From an uncultured Bacteroidia bacterium (lineage in GTDB: Bacteria > Bacteroidota > Bacteroidia > Bacteroidales > UBA932): 64,000 nucleotides of DNA. The notes beneath the pieces were generated by a model. The model was given only the letters and a program-made list of their open reading frames with translations, had not been told where the DNA came from and did no database searches. Below are positions 1-9,622 of the stretch, piece after piece. Each line of letters begins with the position of its first letter. The first letter of the stretch is position 1. The position numbers and the translations under genes are program-made. The stretch covers positions 119,047 to 183,046 of the forward strand of contig CADAIT010000002.1 in NCBI GenBank assembly GCA_902788095.1, in the 5' to 3' direction.

Positions 1-33
1 AGAATGGACCCTCCCAAAAAGAAAGAAGAATAA
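1..33 (+). CDS. 3' end of an upstream gene (partial)
   Basis: An open frame runs from the first base to a TAA at 31-33, three bases before the next start codon. The ten visible residues (RMDPPKKKEE) form a charged lysine/glutamate-rich tail. The tight spacing to the next gene suggests an operon. No function can be assigned from ten residues. Confidence 0.4.
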   Translation, partial: RMDPPKKKEE

Positions 34-36
34 ACG

Positions 37-891
37 ATGATTTTCACACCGGAAGTAGCTGCGGAACTTTTCCCTTTTTTAAGGGGAAAATGGGGAAAAT
101 TGTTGTATAAGCCCAGTATGTACATCTCCGGTATCCGTTATGTAAACCGGATTCACGACGCCGTCGAGAAACAAGGCATAGCCCCAGGACCGGACTTCGC
201 CAAAGGCATCCTGGACCAGATGAAGCTGGAGTTCCTTATCGGCAATCCGGAACGGCTGGCTTTCCCTGAAGGGCCCTTCATCACCATTTCCAACCACGTA
301 TATGGCCATATCGACGGCATCTGTCTGGTTGACATCGTCGGTCATGTGCGTTCCCGGATGAAGGTGATGGTAAACGAAATGCTCATGCCCATCTGGGGGC
401 TTGCACCCAATTTCATCGCCGTGAATCCTACCGTAAACAAGCGCGAAACCACCTCGACCAGCATCGGAGGCATCAGGAGCGCCCTGATGCAGCTGCGGGA
501 AGGGGAACCGCTCTCGCTCTTCCCTTCCGGCGCCGTGGCGGACCTCAAGCCCCGTGAAGGGTGGACGCTCCAGGAAAGGCCCTGGCAGGAAGCGGCCCTC
601 AAGCTCATCCGCAAAGCGAAGGTCCCGGTGATTCCCATCCGCTTTTTCGACCACAACTCCTGGTTCTACTACGCACTGGGACTCATTGACTACCGTCTCC
701 GCTTTGTACGCCTGTTCCATGAAGTGAACAACAAGCAGGGAACGTTTCCGCGCCTGGGTATCGGCGAAACCATTACCGTGGAACAGCAGAACGCCCTTTC
801 CGACGAGGAATTCGGCGCATGCCTGCGTAAAAGCGTCTATGACATGCCTCTTCCCAATCACTTTATAAAACGCTCCTCCCTATGGCAGTAA
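37..891 (+). CDS. Lysophospholipid acyltransferase family protein (PlsC-like)
   Basis: Predicted membrane-associated acyltransferase of the glycerophospholipid acyltransferase superfamily, probably moving an acyl chain onto a lysophospholipid or lipid amine. The catalytic block reads NHVYGHIDG, the HX5D variant typical of Bacteroidota/hemolysin-like members rather than HX4D, and FPSGAVAD resembles the conserved FPEG motif. Length (284 aa) fits the family. The 3' end overlaps the next start by 10 bases, indicating translational coupling. Family is clear; the acyl acceptor is not known. Confidence 0.82.
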   Translation: MIFTPEVAAELFPFLRGKWGKLLYKPSMYISGIRYVNRIHDAVEKQGIAPGPDFAKGILDQMKLEFLIGNPERLAFPEGPFITISNHVYGHIDGICLVDIVGHVRSRMKVMVNEMLMPIWGLAPNFIAVNPTVNKRETTSTSIGGIRSALMQLREGEPLSLFPSGAVADLKPREGWTLQERPWQEAALKLIRKAKVPVIPIRFFDHNSWFYYALGLIDYRLRFVRLFHEVNNKQGTFPRLGIGETITVEQQNALSDEEFGACLRKSVYDMPLPNHFIKRSSLWQ

Positions 892-1691
892 ATGTCGTAT
901 TGATTACCGGCGGCAGCAGCGGCATCGGCGCAGCCACCGCCCGCATCCTGGCCCAAAGCGGCATGAAAGTCTATGCCGCCAGCCGCAGGGGAAAACTTGA
1001 GACACCCTCGACCGATATTATTCCCATCAGCATGGACGTGAATGACTGGGAAGCCACCCAACTTGCCGTGGCGCAGATTCTGCGGGCCGAGGGACACTTG
1101 GACGCCGTGGTTGTCAATGCTGGCAGCGGCATCTACGGCCCTGTTGAAGGAACGCTGGAGAAAGAAGCCCGCAGTCAGTTCGAAACCAACTACTTCGGTG
1201 CGCTCAAAACCATCCAGGCCTGCCTGCCAGTCTTTCGTCAGCAGGGGCACGGCCGCATCATCACCGTCTGTTCGGTCATGTCGGTGCTGCAACTCCCCTT
1301 CCAGGGTTTTTACTCCTCGGTGAAAGCCGCCCTGCTGTCCCTCTCGGAGTCGCTTTCCCTGGAACTGAAGGGAAGCGGCATCCAGTGCTCGGCCATCCTG
1401 CCCGGCGACGTGGCCACCGGCTTCACGGGTGCCCGCAAATTTACGGCCGCCTCCGAAGACCCGGCTTCTCCCTACCGGGAGCAGATGGCCCGAAACCTGA
1501 AAAAAATCGAGGCCGATGAAAGAAACGGCATGTCGCCGGACGTCATCGCAAAAGCCATTCGCAAGCAACTTCTGCGCAAGCACATGGCTGTACGCGTGAT
1601 TCCGCGCCTGGATTACAAACTGGTAGGCTTCTTGGTACGTATTTTGCCTGCAAAATGGGTGTTACATGTCCTTTCACTCCTGTATAATTGA
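882..1691 (+). CDS. SDR family NAD(P)-dependent oxidoreductase
   Basis: Classical short-chain dehydrogenase/reductase of 269 aa. Visible are the N-terminal Rossmann motif TGGSSGIGAA, the NAG motif (NAGSGIYG) and the catalytic YSSVK (YxxxK) preceded by the conserved serine in CSVMS. It begins inside the end of the acyltransferase gene, so the pair is probably co-translated and may act in lipid metabolism (inference). The substrate cannot be read from sequence. Confidence 0.9.
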   Translation: MAVNVVLITGGSSGIGAATARILAQSGMKVYAASRRGKLETPSTDIIPISMDVNDWEATQLAVAQILRAEGHLDAVVVNAGSGIYGPVEGTLEKEARSQFETNYFGALKTIQACLPVFRQQGHGRIITVCSVMSVLQLPFQGFYSSVKAALLSLSESLSLELKGSGIQCSAILPGDVATGFTGARKFTAASEDPASPYREQMARNLKKIEADERNGMSPDVIAKAIRKQLLRKHMAVRVIPRLDYKLVGFLVRILPAKWVLHVLSLLYN

Positions 1692-1714
1692 CCCTATTGC
1701 TCCATAATCATATT

Positions 1715-4228
1715 ATGTCAAAAAGAATCTGGCTCTCTGTGATGCTGCTGGGATTGGCGCTTACCGCCGCAGCCCAGTCAACACGCGTGCGTGGCATCGT
1801 ACGGGACTTCAATACCGGAGAGCCCATTCCTTTCGTAAGCGTATATTTTGACGGAACCACCATCGGCATCTCCACCGATTTGGAAGGGCGTTATTCGCTG
1901 GAAACCCGTTCAAAAGATGCCAAGGTACTTACGGCATCGCTCATCGGCTACGAAAGTCTCTCCTTTCCTGTAACTCCCGGAACGTTCAAAGAAATAGACT
2001 TCCGTCTGAAGGAAGACCCCAAACAACTGAATGCGGCGCTGGTAAAACCGGACGACCGCTATATCAAGAGCATCCTTCGCAAACTGGACCGGAGCCGGGC
2101 CGTCAACGATCCCGACAACGGTCCGGATTATCGTGCCAGACTGTACTCCAAGATTGAATTCGACGTCCAGAACCTGGAAGAGCTCATGCGCATCCGGTCG
2201 CTGAACAAGGCCATCGGTTTCGTCCGCGAGTATGCCGATACTTCCGCCATTACCGGCCGTTCCTTCATCCCCGCCCTTATTTCGGAAAACGTGGCCGATG
2301 TCTATCATTCCAAGGAGCCCTCGTTCAACCGGGAGGTCATGCGCGCCAGCCGCATTTCCGGATTCGAAGAGGACAATGCCCTCCGGCAGTTTACCGGCAG
2401 TTACCTCCTGAAAACCAATTTCTACAAGAACAGCATCGGCGTTTTCAACCTGTCCATCCCCAATCCGGCAGCGGCCAGTTCACACATATTTTACAACTAC
2501 TTCCTGGTTGACAGCCTTCAAGTGGAAGGTCGCAAGACGTATGTTCTACGTTTCCACCCCAAAAAATTGGTCACATCGCCGACGCTGGACGGAGAAATGC
2601 AGATTGACGCGGAAGATTTTGGTATCCGCAGCGTGCATGCCGCCCTCTCCACCGAATCCAATGTAAACTGGATCAGGCACATCAATGTCGAGCTGCAGAA
2701 CCGGCGGATGCCCAACGGACGCTGGTTTTATGGAGAAGAACGCCTGTTCATTGACTTTTCCATTACGGTAAGCGACCAATCCCGCATCCTCGCCCTGCTC
2801 GGAAACCGCCATATCGTGTATGAGGAACCCGTATATGAGCCCGTCACGGACCCGGACGCCCTCACCTCCAGCGAAGCCGTGGTCATGCGCAATGTCATCT
2901 CCGGCGACGAAACCTATTGGGACTCGGTCCGTCCCTACCAGTTGTCGGAACGCGAACGGGGCATTTACAAAATGGTCGATGACATCCAGCAGACCCCTTT
3001 GTACAAATGGACTTACGCCATAACGCGTACCCTTGTCAACAATTACTATGAAGTGAAGCCCTGGCGCTTCGAATTCGGTCACTGGGCACAAACCTTCGCC
3101 TACAACGACACGGAGGGATTCCGCCTCCAGCTGGGCGGCCGTACCCTGAAGGAATTCTCCACCAAGGTGCGCCTGGGCGGCTATGTCGCCTTCGGCTTCA
3201 AGGACCTGAGGCCCAAAGGACAGGTAATGATGGAATGGATGCTCGGACGCGAAAAGACACGAAAACTCACCGTCGATGCGAAATACGATTACGTGCAGTT
3301 CGGCGGCGGCTATGTTTTTACGTCCCAAAATATGTTCTCCTCCTTCCTGTCCCGTTCATCGAGCAGGAAACTGAGCCTTGTCCGGTACATCGACATCAAC
3401 TACGACCACGAGTTTGCCAATTGGCTGAACGCCTCCGTTCAATGGCGGACCCAGCGCGTGTGGAGTTACCTGGGAACCGACCCCAGCATGGATCGCGTAC
3501 GCTTTATTCCATCGTCCATGGAAAACATTCCTGAAAACGCCCAGGAAAGCTTCTCCATGAATTCTCTGCACATCGGGCTCCGTTTTTCCTTTGACGAACG
3601 CGTAAACCGCAACTACTTCCGGAAAACCTACCTTTTCACCAAATATCCCATACTGGAACTGCACCTTACAAAAGGTTTCAAGGGGATTACCAAGGACGAT
3701 TTCAGCTTCCTGAAAACAACGGCCTTTTTAACATGGAAAGTGCCTTCCACGGCTGTCGGCTTTGGAAAACTGACCATGGAGGGCGGTGCAATCTGGGGCA
3801 GCGTACCCTATCCCATGCTCAAACTCCACGAAGGCAACCCTACCTTCTTCCTGGACAAAGGCGCCTACTCATGCATGGATTACTACGAGTTCATGTCGGA
3901 CCGCTGGCTGACGACCTCTTACGAACACAACTTCAACGGTTTCTTCCTGGGAAAAATTCCTTTTATCAAAAAGCTGGACTTGCGTGAAGTTGCCACCGTC
4001 AAGATGATTTGGGGCACCCTGAGCGAGGCTAACCGCAGTGGCGGCGGTGCACCGTTCCACCTCCCCGCCATCAGTAAAACCCTCGAGGTTCCCTATGTCG
4101 AGGTGGGCGTAGGTATTTCCAACATTCTCCGCATTCTGCGCGTGGATGCTTTCTGGCGCGTAACCCATCGCCGGGAAAAGGGCATTGAAAACTTCGCCAT
4201 CAATCTGGGTATCGATGTAGAATTCTGA
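1715..4228 (+). CDS. DUF5686 family outer-membrane protein with carboxypeptidase-like N-domain
   Basis: An 837-residue exported protein. A signal peptide (MSKRIWLSVMLLGLALTAAAQ) leads into a carboxypeptidase-regulatory-like beta-sandwich (RGIVRDFNTGEPIPFVSV..., about residues 24-100), then a long DUF5686 region ending in alternating beta strands and a terminal FINLGIDVEF-type strand, as in outer-membrane barrels. An in-frame TTG lies at 1688, but the ATG at 1715 directly precedes the signal peptide and is preferred. The family is widespread in Bacteroidota and its role is unknown; TonB-independent surface function is a guess. Confidence 0.85.
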   Translation: MSKRIWLSVMLLGLALTAAAQSTRVRGIVRDFNTGEPIPFVSVYFDGTTIGISTDLEGRYSLETRSKDAKVLTASLIGYESLSFPVTPGTFKEIDFRLKEDPKQLNAALVKPDDRYIKSILRKLDRSRAVNDPDNGPDYRARLYSKIEFDVQNLEELMRIRSLNKAIGFVREYADTSAITGRSFIPALISENVADVYHSKEPSFNREVMRASRISGFEEDNALRQFTGSYLLKTNFYKNSIGVFNLSIPNPAAASSHIFYNYFLVDSLQVEGRKTYVLRFHPKKLVTSPTLDGEMQIDAEDFGIRSVHAALSTESNVNWIRHINVELQNRRMPNGRWFYGEERLFIDFSITVSDQSRILALLGNRHIVYEEPVYEPVTDPDALTSSEAVVMRNVISGDETYWDSVRPYQLSERERGIYKMVDDIQQTPLYKWTYAITRTLVNNYYEVKPWRFEFGHWAQTFAYNDTEGFRLQLGGRTLKEFSTKVRLGGYVAFGFKDLRPKGQVMMEWMLGREKTRKLTVDAKYDYVQFGGGYVFTSQNMFSSFLSRSSSRKLSLVRYIDINYDHEFANWLNASVQWRTQRVWSYLGTDPSMDRVRFIPSSMENIPENAQESFSMNSLHIGLRFSFDERVNRNYFRKTYLFTKYPILELHLTKGFKGITKDDFSFLKTTAFLTWKVPSTAVGFGKLTMEGGAIWGSVPYPMLKLHEGNPTFFLDKGAYSCMDYYEFMSDRWLTTSYEHNFNGFFLGKIPFIKKLDLREVATVKMIWGTLSEANRSGGGAPFHLPAISKTLEVPYVEVGVGISNILRILRVDAFWRVTHRREKGIENFAINLGIDVEF

Positions 4229-4230
4229 GC

Positions 4231-4989
4231 ATGACAAACAACACCATCCATATTCATTCGCTGGATTCGAACATAAAAGGAGAAGGGGAACTCCTGATGC
4301 ACCACTACAAAGTCCCGCTATACGCCTTCGCTTACCTGATGGAGGGCGAAGCGCTGGTGGAGATTGACGGCCAGAACATTCTGGTGGGGCCGGGACAGTT
4401 TATTCTCGTGCCGGAGAGCCACTCTATCCTGATACGCCATTTCAACAATTGCAAGGGGGTGGACGGCAGTTTCAGCCTGAGCGCCCTGAAGGATGCCTCC
4501 TACTCCGTATTAAGGTCCGACACCCCCATCGTCCAGAGTTTCTGGTTCGATGACGCCGTCTTCATCGGCGCGCTGGTAAAACGGATGGTCATCGCCTCCG
4601 AAGACAAGGACAATGCCTTTTTGCAAAGTGCCTTGGATCTTATTTTGGGGCAACTCCGCCCGAAAGGCGGAATGGCTGCGGTGCCGGAAAAGTTCCTTCA
4701 ACTGGTTTTCGACCGGGAAAAACAGCCTCTGTCTGTTTCGGAATATGCAGAGATGCTGCATGTTACCGCCAATTACCTGAACAGAACGGTGAAGAGTCAT
4801 ACCCACCGTACGGCTATAGACTGGATAGAAATTGCCCGTTTGAACCTGGCCAAAAAGCTTTTGAAAGACCCTTCCATCCCCATTGTGGACGTGGCTTCCC
4901 GCGCCGGGCTGGACGACCAGTCCTATTTTTCACGCTTCTTCAAAAAGAAAACGGGCATGACCCCGTCTCAATACCGCAACGGCAAATAG
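4231..4989 (+). CDS. AraC family transcriptional regulator
   Basis: A 252-aa regulator. The N-terminal half looks like a cupin-type sensory domain (EGEALVEIDGQNILVGPGQFILVPE). The C-terminal ~95 residues form the double helix-turn-helix of AraC/XylS proteins (LSVSEYAEMLHVTANYLNRTV; IVDVASRAGLDDQSYFSRFFKKKTGMTPSQYR). It starts two bases after the DUF5686 stop, so it is probably in that operon. The last 22 bases overlap the convergent trmO. Its targets and ligand are unknown. Confidence 0.92.
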   Translation: MTNNTIHIHSLDSNIKGEGELLMHHYKVPLYAFAYLMEGEALVEIDGQNILVGPGQFILVPESHSILIRHFNNCKGVDGSFSLSALKDASYSVLRSDTPIVQSFWFDDAVFIGALVKRMVIASEDKDNAFLQSALDLILGQLRPKGGMAAVPEKFLQLVFDREKQPLSVSEYAEMLHVTANYLNRTVKSHTHRTAIDWIEIARLNLAKKLLKDPSIPIVDVASRAGLDDQSYFSRFFKKKTGMTPSQYRNGK

Positions 4990-5645
4990 CCGGTAACCGT
5001 TACCATCCCATCCTTTACCTGAAAGTGCACGTCCGCACCGTCGAAAGGCATGGCATACTCTTTTTCAGGCTGGTCCTGATAGGCGGGACGCGGGTCCAGG
5101 GCCAGAATTTCAGTCAAGGCAAGACGCTGTTCTTCCGTAAAAGGGAGTTCGGCCGGAATATACACCTGCAGACGCCCCTCAGGTGCCTGGGAAGCGAATC
5201 CGCAGCGGGCATCCGGATAACTGTCGGCGTAAGAAATATAGGGCTTGATGTCATAGACGGGCGTTCCGTCCATGAGGTCGGCGCCTTTCACCAGCAATTT
5301 CCCTTTTTCGATGCCCTCAAGTTCTACGCAGGACAATCCCAGCGGATTGGGTCGAAAGGGAGAACGGGTGGCCCAGACACCCATGGCGACATTGCCGCCC
5401 AGACGAGGAGGACGCACCGTAGGCTGCCACTCCTCTTTTGCCGGCTTGTTGGCATGGAAGCCCCACAGCAGCCAGATACGGCTGAAGCCCTCCAGGCCGC
5501 GAAGCGCCTCGGGAACCTGATAACTTTTCTCAAAGACGATGCGTCCGTGGATATGCGTGCTCAGAGAGCTCTGACGGGGTATGCCGAACTTGGAGCCAAA
5601 CGGCCCCCGATAATGTGCAACGGGTTTGAGGATGAGTTCCTCCAT
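4968..5645 (-). CDS. trmO: tRNA (N6-threonylcarbamoyladenosine-N6)-methyltransferase TrmO
   Basis: TrmO/TsaA/YaeB family enzyme that methylates t6A37 in threonine tRNAs using S-adenosylmethionine. The family signature ATRSPFRPNPLGLS is present, preceded by HIHGRIVF and followed by LMDGTPVYDIKPY. Starting at the ATG at 5645 gives 225 aa, the usual length; an upstream in-frame extension to 5696 lies inside the neighbouring gene and is unlikely. The start shares one base with the stop of the SEC-C gene (TGATG), showing translational coupling. It overlaps the convergent araC gene by 22 bases. Confidence 0.9.
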   Translation of the reverse strand: MEELILKPVAHYRGPFGSKFGIPRQSSLSTHIHGRIVFEKSYQVPEALRGLEGFSRIWLLWGFHANKPAKEEWQPTVRPPRLGGNVAMGVWATRSPFRPNPLGLSCVELEGIEKGKLLVKGADLMDGTPVYDIKPYISYADSYPDARCGFASQAPEGRLQVYIPAELPFTEEQRLALTEILALDPRPAYQDQPEKEYAMPFDGADVHFQVKDGMVTVTGYLPLRY

Positions 5646-6874
5646 CAGGACAGGTATTTTCCGTGACAACGGCGATAGCTGAGCCCGCAGCCGCACGGGC
5701 AGGGATCGTCGGGCGCCACATGCGGGATGGCAAAGCCTATGGGAAGATACCCGGCGGCATCCACGTCGGAGGCATAACCGTCGGTCACCGTGGGCTCCGG
5801 CATGCTCCAGTGCGGATACTCATCCGACACATGCGCTTCCTGCTCAGGAACCGACTTCCAGGCTTCCCAGTCGGCCCGGCACAAGCCGGTATCTGCGGCA
5901 TTGCGTCCGCACAGAATCCACTTGGGAACGGAATCCGCATAGGCGCGGACAATCCGGCAGCACTCCAACCAGCTGGCTTCGTCCAGCTCGCGGCACAACG
6001 GACTGTCCATCAGGGGCGAGAACAAGGCGTCGTTCTGCTGCTCGGTATATTGGGCTTCCAGCCAGGTATCGTGCTCCGCCTTCACCAGGTCGAAGCCCTC
6101 GTATCCAAGCCGGCGGTACATTTGCTCCAGCCGCATGCCGTCCGGAGACTTGAGCCATACGGTAAAGTAAGGCGCACCGGCACCGGCATCAAAGGCATCC
6201 TGGAAATCGAACGTCTTGAACTTCTTTTGTTTCAATTGTTTGCGAAGCTCGAAAATTTCCTCTACGTTGTCCACGCAGGGCGAGCAGACATAATCGCCGA
6301 AATTGTCGGTATAGCGGTACATCTTCACCAGAGGACTCTGGTGCAGGAGGCGTGTAAGCAGGCGGAAATCGGCCCCGTATGCCTGTTCGTACCAGCTCAT
6401 AATCAGGTCAACGAACTGCTCTGTGGGGATGATGCCGTACAGGTTCAGATAGCCCAGCCCCACGCGCTCCACTTCATACTGGCCGCTCTTTTCCCCCAGG
6501 CGGAGCACCTTGTCCACTTCCGGAGCGACAATCTCATACATTTCGCGGCTTATCCACACTTTGTGGTAATGCTCGTCGGAGTCGTCGTACTCCACCAGTC
6601 CGGTGGCCTCCAGAAGAGAAGGATAGTCCGCAAAATCCTGATACTGAACCTTCTCCGGACCGGCGTGCACCAGTTCCCTGAGCAGGCGGACATCACGTTC
6701 CATCAGATGCGACATCCACCTGCGCGGCTCCCCGCGCAGGTAGGTGTGCAACTGATCCACCAACTGCGACTTCCTCAGACGGGGACTGAGTTCGTTCCCC
6801 AGTATGCTGCCGAGGTCCTGCAGTTCCATCTTTTGGAATCCGTCCAGTATGGTATGTAACGTCCGTTCTTTCAT
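5645..6874 (-). CDS. SEC-C motif-containing protein of unknown function
   Basis: A 409-aa soluble protein. The only recognisable element is a C-terminal SEC-C zinc-binding motif (DPCPCGCGLSYRRCHG), the module also found at the tail of SecA. The remainder is helical and acidic with no familiar catalytic motif. A -7 promoter box lies just upstream and its stop codon is fused to the trmO start, so the two form a two-gene operon. Function unknown; a link to tRNA modification is only suggested by context. Confidence 0.75.
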   Translation of the reverse strand: MKERTLHTILDGFQKMELQDLGSILGNELSPRLRKSQLVDQLHTYLRGEPRRWMSHLMERDVRLLRELVHAGPEKVQYQDFADYPSLLEATGLVEYDDSDEHYHKVWISREMYEIVAPEVDKVLRLGEKSGQYEVERVGLGYLNLYGIIPTEQFVDLIMSWYEQAYGADFRLLTRLLHQSPLVKMYRYTDNFGDYVCSPCVDNVEEIFELRKQLKQKKFKTFDFQDAFDAGAGAPYFTVWLKSPDGMRLEQMYRRLGYEGFDLVKAEHDTWLEAQYTEQQNDALFSPLMDSPLCRELDEASWLECCRIVRAYADSVPKWILCGRNAADTGLCRADWEAWKSVPEQEAHVSDEYPHWSMPEPTVTDGYASDVDAAGYLPIGFAIPHVAPDDPCPCGCGLSYRRCHGKYLS

Positions 6875-6883
6875 TCAAGGGCA

Positions 6884-6891
6884 CAAAGATA
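6884..6891 (-). promoter_or_regulatory. Predicted -7 box for the SEC-C/trmO operon
   Basis: Reads TATCTTTG on the minus strand, a match to the Bacteroidota -7 consensus TAnnTTTG. It sits directly between the gcvPB stop and the SEC-C start (ATG at 6874), leaving a leader of only a few bases. No clear -33 element was seen. Confidence 0.55.
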
Positions 6892-8295
6892 CTAATTTTC
6901 CTGATATTTCAGGATGGGGTTACGGGCGGCCGTGGTTTCGTCCGGACGCGAGATGGGCGTATTGTGCGGGGCCTCGTGCAGGATATTCGGGTCCCGGGCG
7001 GCCTCCTCGGCAATCTTGCGCATCACGGCGATGAACGCATCAATGGTTTCCTTGCTTTCCGTCTCGGTGGGCTCAATCATGAGCGCCTGATGGAACAGCA
7101 GCGGGAAATAGATGGTGGGGGCGTGGAAACCATAGTCCAGCAGGCGTTTGGCCACATCCAGCGTCGTGGCGCCGGGGACATCGTCATGGGCACCGTCGTT
7201 GATGAGTCCGTCGAACACGAATTCGTGCTTGCAGACGCCTTCGATGGGAAGTTTATACACGTCCTTGAGGCTCTCCTTGATGTAGTTGGCGCTCAGGACC
7301 GCATACTCGCCCACCTTGCGCAGGTGCTCCCGGCCCAGGGACAGGATATAGGCATAGGCGCGCAGGATGACGCCGAAGTTGCCGTGGAAAGCCGAAACGC
7401 GGATGCCGGGAAGGCAATCCACCAGCTTCTGCGCGACACCGACCGGCCCGGAACCGGGACCTCCGCCGCCATGCGGCGTGGAGAAGGTCTTGTGCAGGTT
7501 CAGGTGCATGATGTCGAAGCCCATGTCGCCGGGACGTACCACACCCATGAGCGGGTTCATGTTGGCACCGTCGTAGTACAAGAGTCCGCCGGCGGCATGC
7601 ACCAGCGCGGCGATGGACTTGATTTCCGTTTCAAACAGGCCCAGCGTATTGGGATTGGTCATCATGATGCCGGCTATCTCGTCCGTGAGCAACGGTTTAA
7701 GGGCCTCCACGTCAATCCGGCCGTTTTCCAGCGACTTCACCTCCACCACTTCCAGGCCGCAGACAGCGGCAGAAGCGGGATTGGTGCCATGGGCGCTGTC
7801 CGGGACAATCACCTTGGTACGCTTGAGGTCGCCGCGATTGACGTGGTACTGACGCATGAGCATCAGTCCGGTGAGTTCGCCGTGTGCACCCGCGCAAGGG
7901 GCGAAGGTGAACTTGTACATGCCGGTGATGGCAGCGAGGGCTTTGTCCATTTCCTCGTACACCTTGCAGGCGCCTTCCGTCAGGCGGGCGGGCATGAGCG
8001 GATGCAGGCCGGCAAAGCCCGGCAGGGCGGCCATTTCCTCATTGATTTTGGGATTGTACTTCATGGTGCAGGAGCCCAGCGGATAAAAGCCGGTATCTAC
8101 GCCGAAGTTCATCTGGGACAGGTTGGTATAATGACGCACCACGTCCGGTTCGCTCACCTCCGGGAGGTTGAGCGGAGCCTGGCGGCGGAGTGCCACGGGC
8201 AACTCCCCTGCCGCCGGGAAAGCGTTTTCAGGCAAGGAATAGCCACGACGGCCCTCCTTGGAACATTCGAAAATGAGTTTGTCGTAGTATTTCAT
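6892..8295 (-). CDS. gcvPB: Glycine dehydrogenase (decarboxylating) subunit 2, GcvPB
   Basis: C-terminal half of the P-protein of the glycine cleavage system, in two-subunit form. It is a PLP enzyme that decarboxylates glycine and passes the aminomethyl group to lipoyl-GcvH. The PLP lysine lies in LNLHKTFSTPHGGGGPG, and SAHGTNPASA and the MMTNPNTLG region are typical. Length (467 aa) is normal for the split form. It follows gcvPA with a three-base gap and is last in the five-gene operon. Confidence 0.97.
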   Translation of the reverse strand: MKYYDKLIFECSKEGRRGYSLPENAFPAAGELPVALRRQAPLNLPEVSEPDVVRHYTNLSQMNFGVDTGFYPLGSCTMKYNPKINEEMAALPGFAGLHPLMPARLTEGACKVYEEMDKALAAITGMYKFTFAPCAGAHGELTGLMLMRQYHVNRGDLKRTKVIVPDSAHGTNPASAAVCGLEVVEVKSLENGRIDVEALKPLLTDEIAGIMMTNPNTLGLFETEIKSIAALVHAAGGLLYYDGANMNPLMGVVRPGDMGFDIMHLNLHKTFSTPHGGGGPGSGPVGVAQKLVDCLPGIRVSAFHGNFGVILRAYAYILSLGREHLRKVGEYAVLSANYIKESLKDVYKLPIEGVCKHEFVFDGLINDGAHDDVPGATTLDVAKRLLDYGFHAPTIYFPLLFHQALMIEPTETESKETIDAFIAVMRKIAEEAARDPNILHEAPHNTPISRPDETTAARNPILKYQEN

Positions 8296-8298
8296 GGC

Positions 8299-9621
8299 CT
8301 ATCCCTCCTTCACAGCTTTTACCAGGGCGTCTATTTCCGCCTTGGTCCGTTTTTCCGTAACACAGAAACTCACATAACCCTCCTCCGTGGGAAGGGCGGC
8401 AAAGAATCCGGCTTTCTCCAGGCGTTCCTGCATGCCGGCCTGCTTGGGCTTGAGCACAAATTCCTTCAGGAACGGCTTTCCGGGGAACACTTCCTCGAAG
8501 CAGCCGGTTTTCAGGAGCTCGGCATATAAATAATGGGCGCCGTCGCATGACAGCCGGTTCACTTCCTTGAGACCTTCCGGTCCCATCAGGGACAGATAGA
8601 TGGTAACCCAGAGGGCCATCAGGCTTTCGTTGGAGCAGATGTTGGAGGTGGCTTTCTCCCGCTTGATATGCTGCTCGCGGGCCTGCAGGGTGAGCACGAA
8701 CACGCGGCGGCCGTCTTTGTCCACCGTCTGGCCCACAATGCGGCCGGGCATCTTGCGCATGTGCTCTTTCTTCACGGCCATGAAACCCACATAGGGGCCG
8801 CCGTAGCTCAGGGGCAGGCCCAAAGGCTGTCCGTCGCCGACGGCGATGTCCGCATCCCATTCGCCCGGTGTTTTCACCACAGCCAGCGCGGACGGGTCGC
8901 AGTACTCGACAAGAAGTCCCTTCTCCGCGTGGACGGCATCGGCAAAACCGGTATGGTCCTCCACAATGCCGTAACGGTTGATGGACGGGACGATTACGCC
9001 CGCGACATCGTCCTTGGCGAGTTCCGCCTTGAGGCAGTTGGGGCAGGTCTGGCCGTTCATCACGGGCACGTAGCCAATCTCAACGCCATGGAAGCGGGCA
9101 TAGGTTTCAACCACCTCGATTACATGAGGCAGCAGGCCCTTCGACAGCAGCACACGCGGTTTCTTGCGCGTGCACGCCACGGCCATTTTCATGGCTTCCG
9201 CCGCGGCAGTGGGGCCGTCGTACAATGAGGCATTGGATACGTCCAGCCCTGTGAGGGAGCAGATGAGGCTTTGATACTCAAAGATATAGCGCAGCGTACC
9301 TTGAGAAATCTCGCACTGGTACGGGGTGTACGCCGTAAGGAATTCCGAACGCGAACAAAGGTAAGGAATGACCGCCGGAGTGTAATGGTCGTACGCACCG
9401 GCGCCCACAAACACCTTCAGATGGGCGTTCATGGCTTCCAGGGAGGCAAAGCAGTCGCGGATTTCCTGCTCCGACATGGCGGGCGGAAGGGCATATGCGC
9501 CCTTGTGCAGGAATTCGGCGGGAACGTCGCTGTACAGGTCTTCCAGCTTTTTCACGCCGATTTTATCCAGCATGGCCTGGATATCCGCTTGTGTATGGGG
9601 CAAATACGGTAACTGAGCCAT
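8299..9621 (-). CDS. gcvPA: Glycine dehydrogenase (decarboxylating) subunit 1, GcvPA
   Basis: N-terminal half of split P-protein (440 aa), beginning MAQLPYLPHTQADIQAML. Motifs such as GAGAYDHYTPAVI and YTPYQCEISQGTLRYIFEYQS are characteristic. A TTG at 9633 would extend the frame into gcvH, so the ATG at 9621 is preferred; it falls one base past the gcvH stop and is preceded by GGAGAG. It forms a heterotetramer with GcvPB. Confidence 0.97.
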   Translation of the reverse strand: MAQLPYLPHTQADIQAMLDKIGVKKLEDLYSDVPAEFLHKGAYALPPAMSEQEIRDCFASLEAMNAHLKVFVGAGAYDHYTPAVIPYLCSRSEFLTAYTPYQCEISQGTLRYIFEYQSLICSLTGLDVSNASLYDGPTAAAEAMKMAVACTRKKPRVLLSKGLLPHVIEVVETYARFHGVEIGYVPVMNGQTCPNCLKAELAKDDVAGVIVPSINRYGIVEDHTGFADAVHAEKGLLVEYCDPSALAVVKTPGEWDADIAVGDGQPLGLPLSYGGPYVGFMAVKKEHMRKMPGRIVGQTVDKDGRRVFVLTLQAREQHIKREKATSNICSNESLMALWVTIYLSLMGPEGLKEVNRLSCDGAHYLYAELLKTGCFEEVFPGKPFLKEFVLKPKQAGMQERLEKAGFFAALPTEEGYVSFCVTEKRTKAEIDALVKAVKEG

Positions 9622-9622
9622 C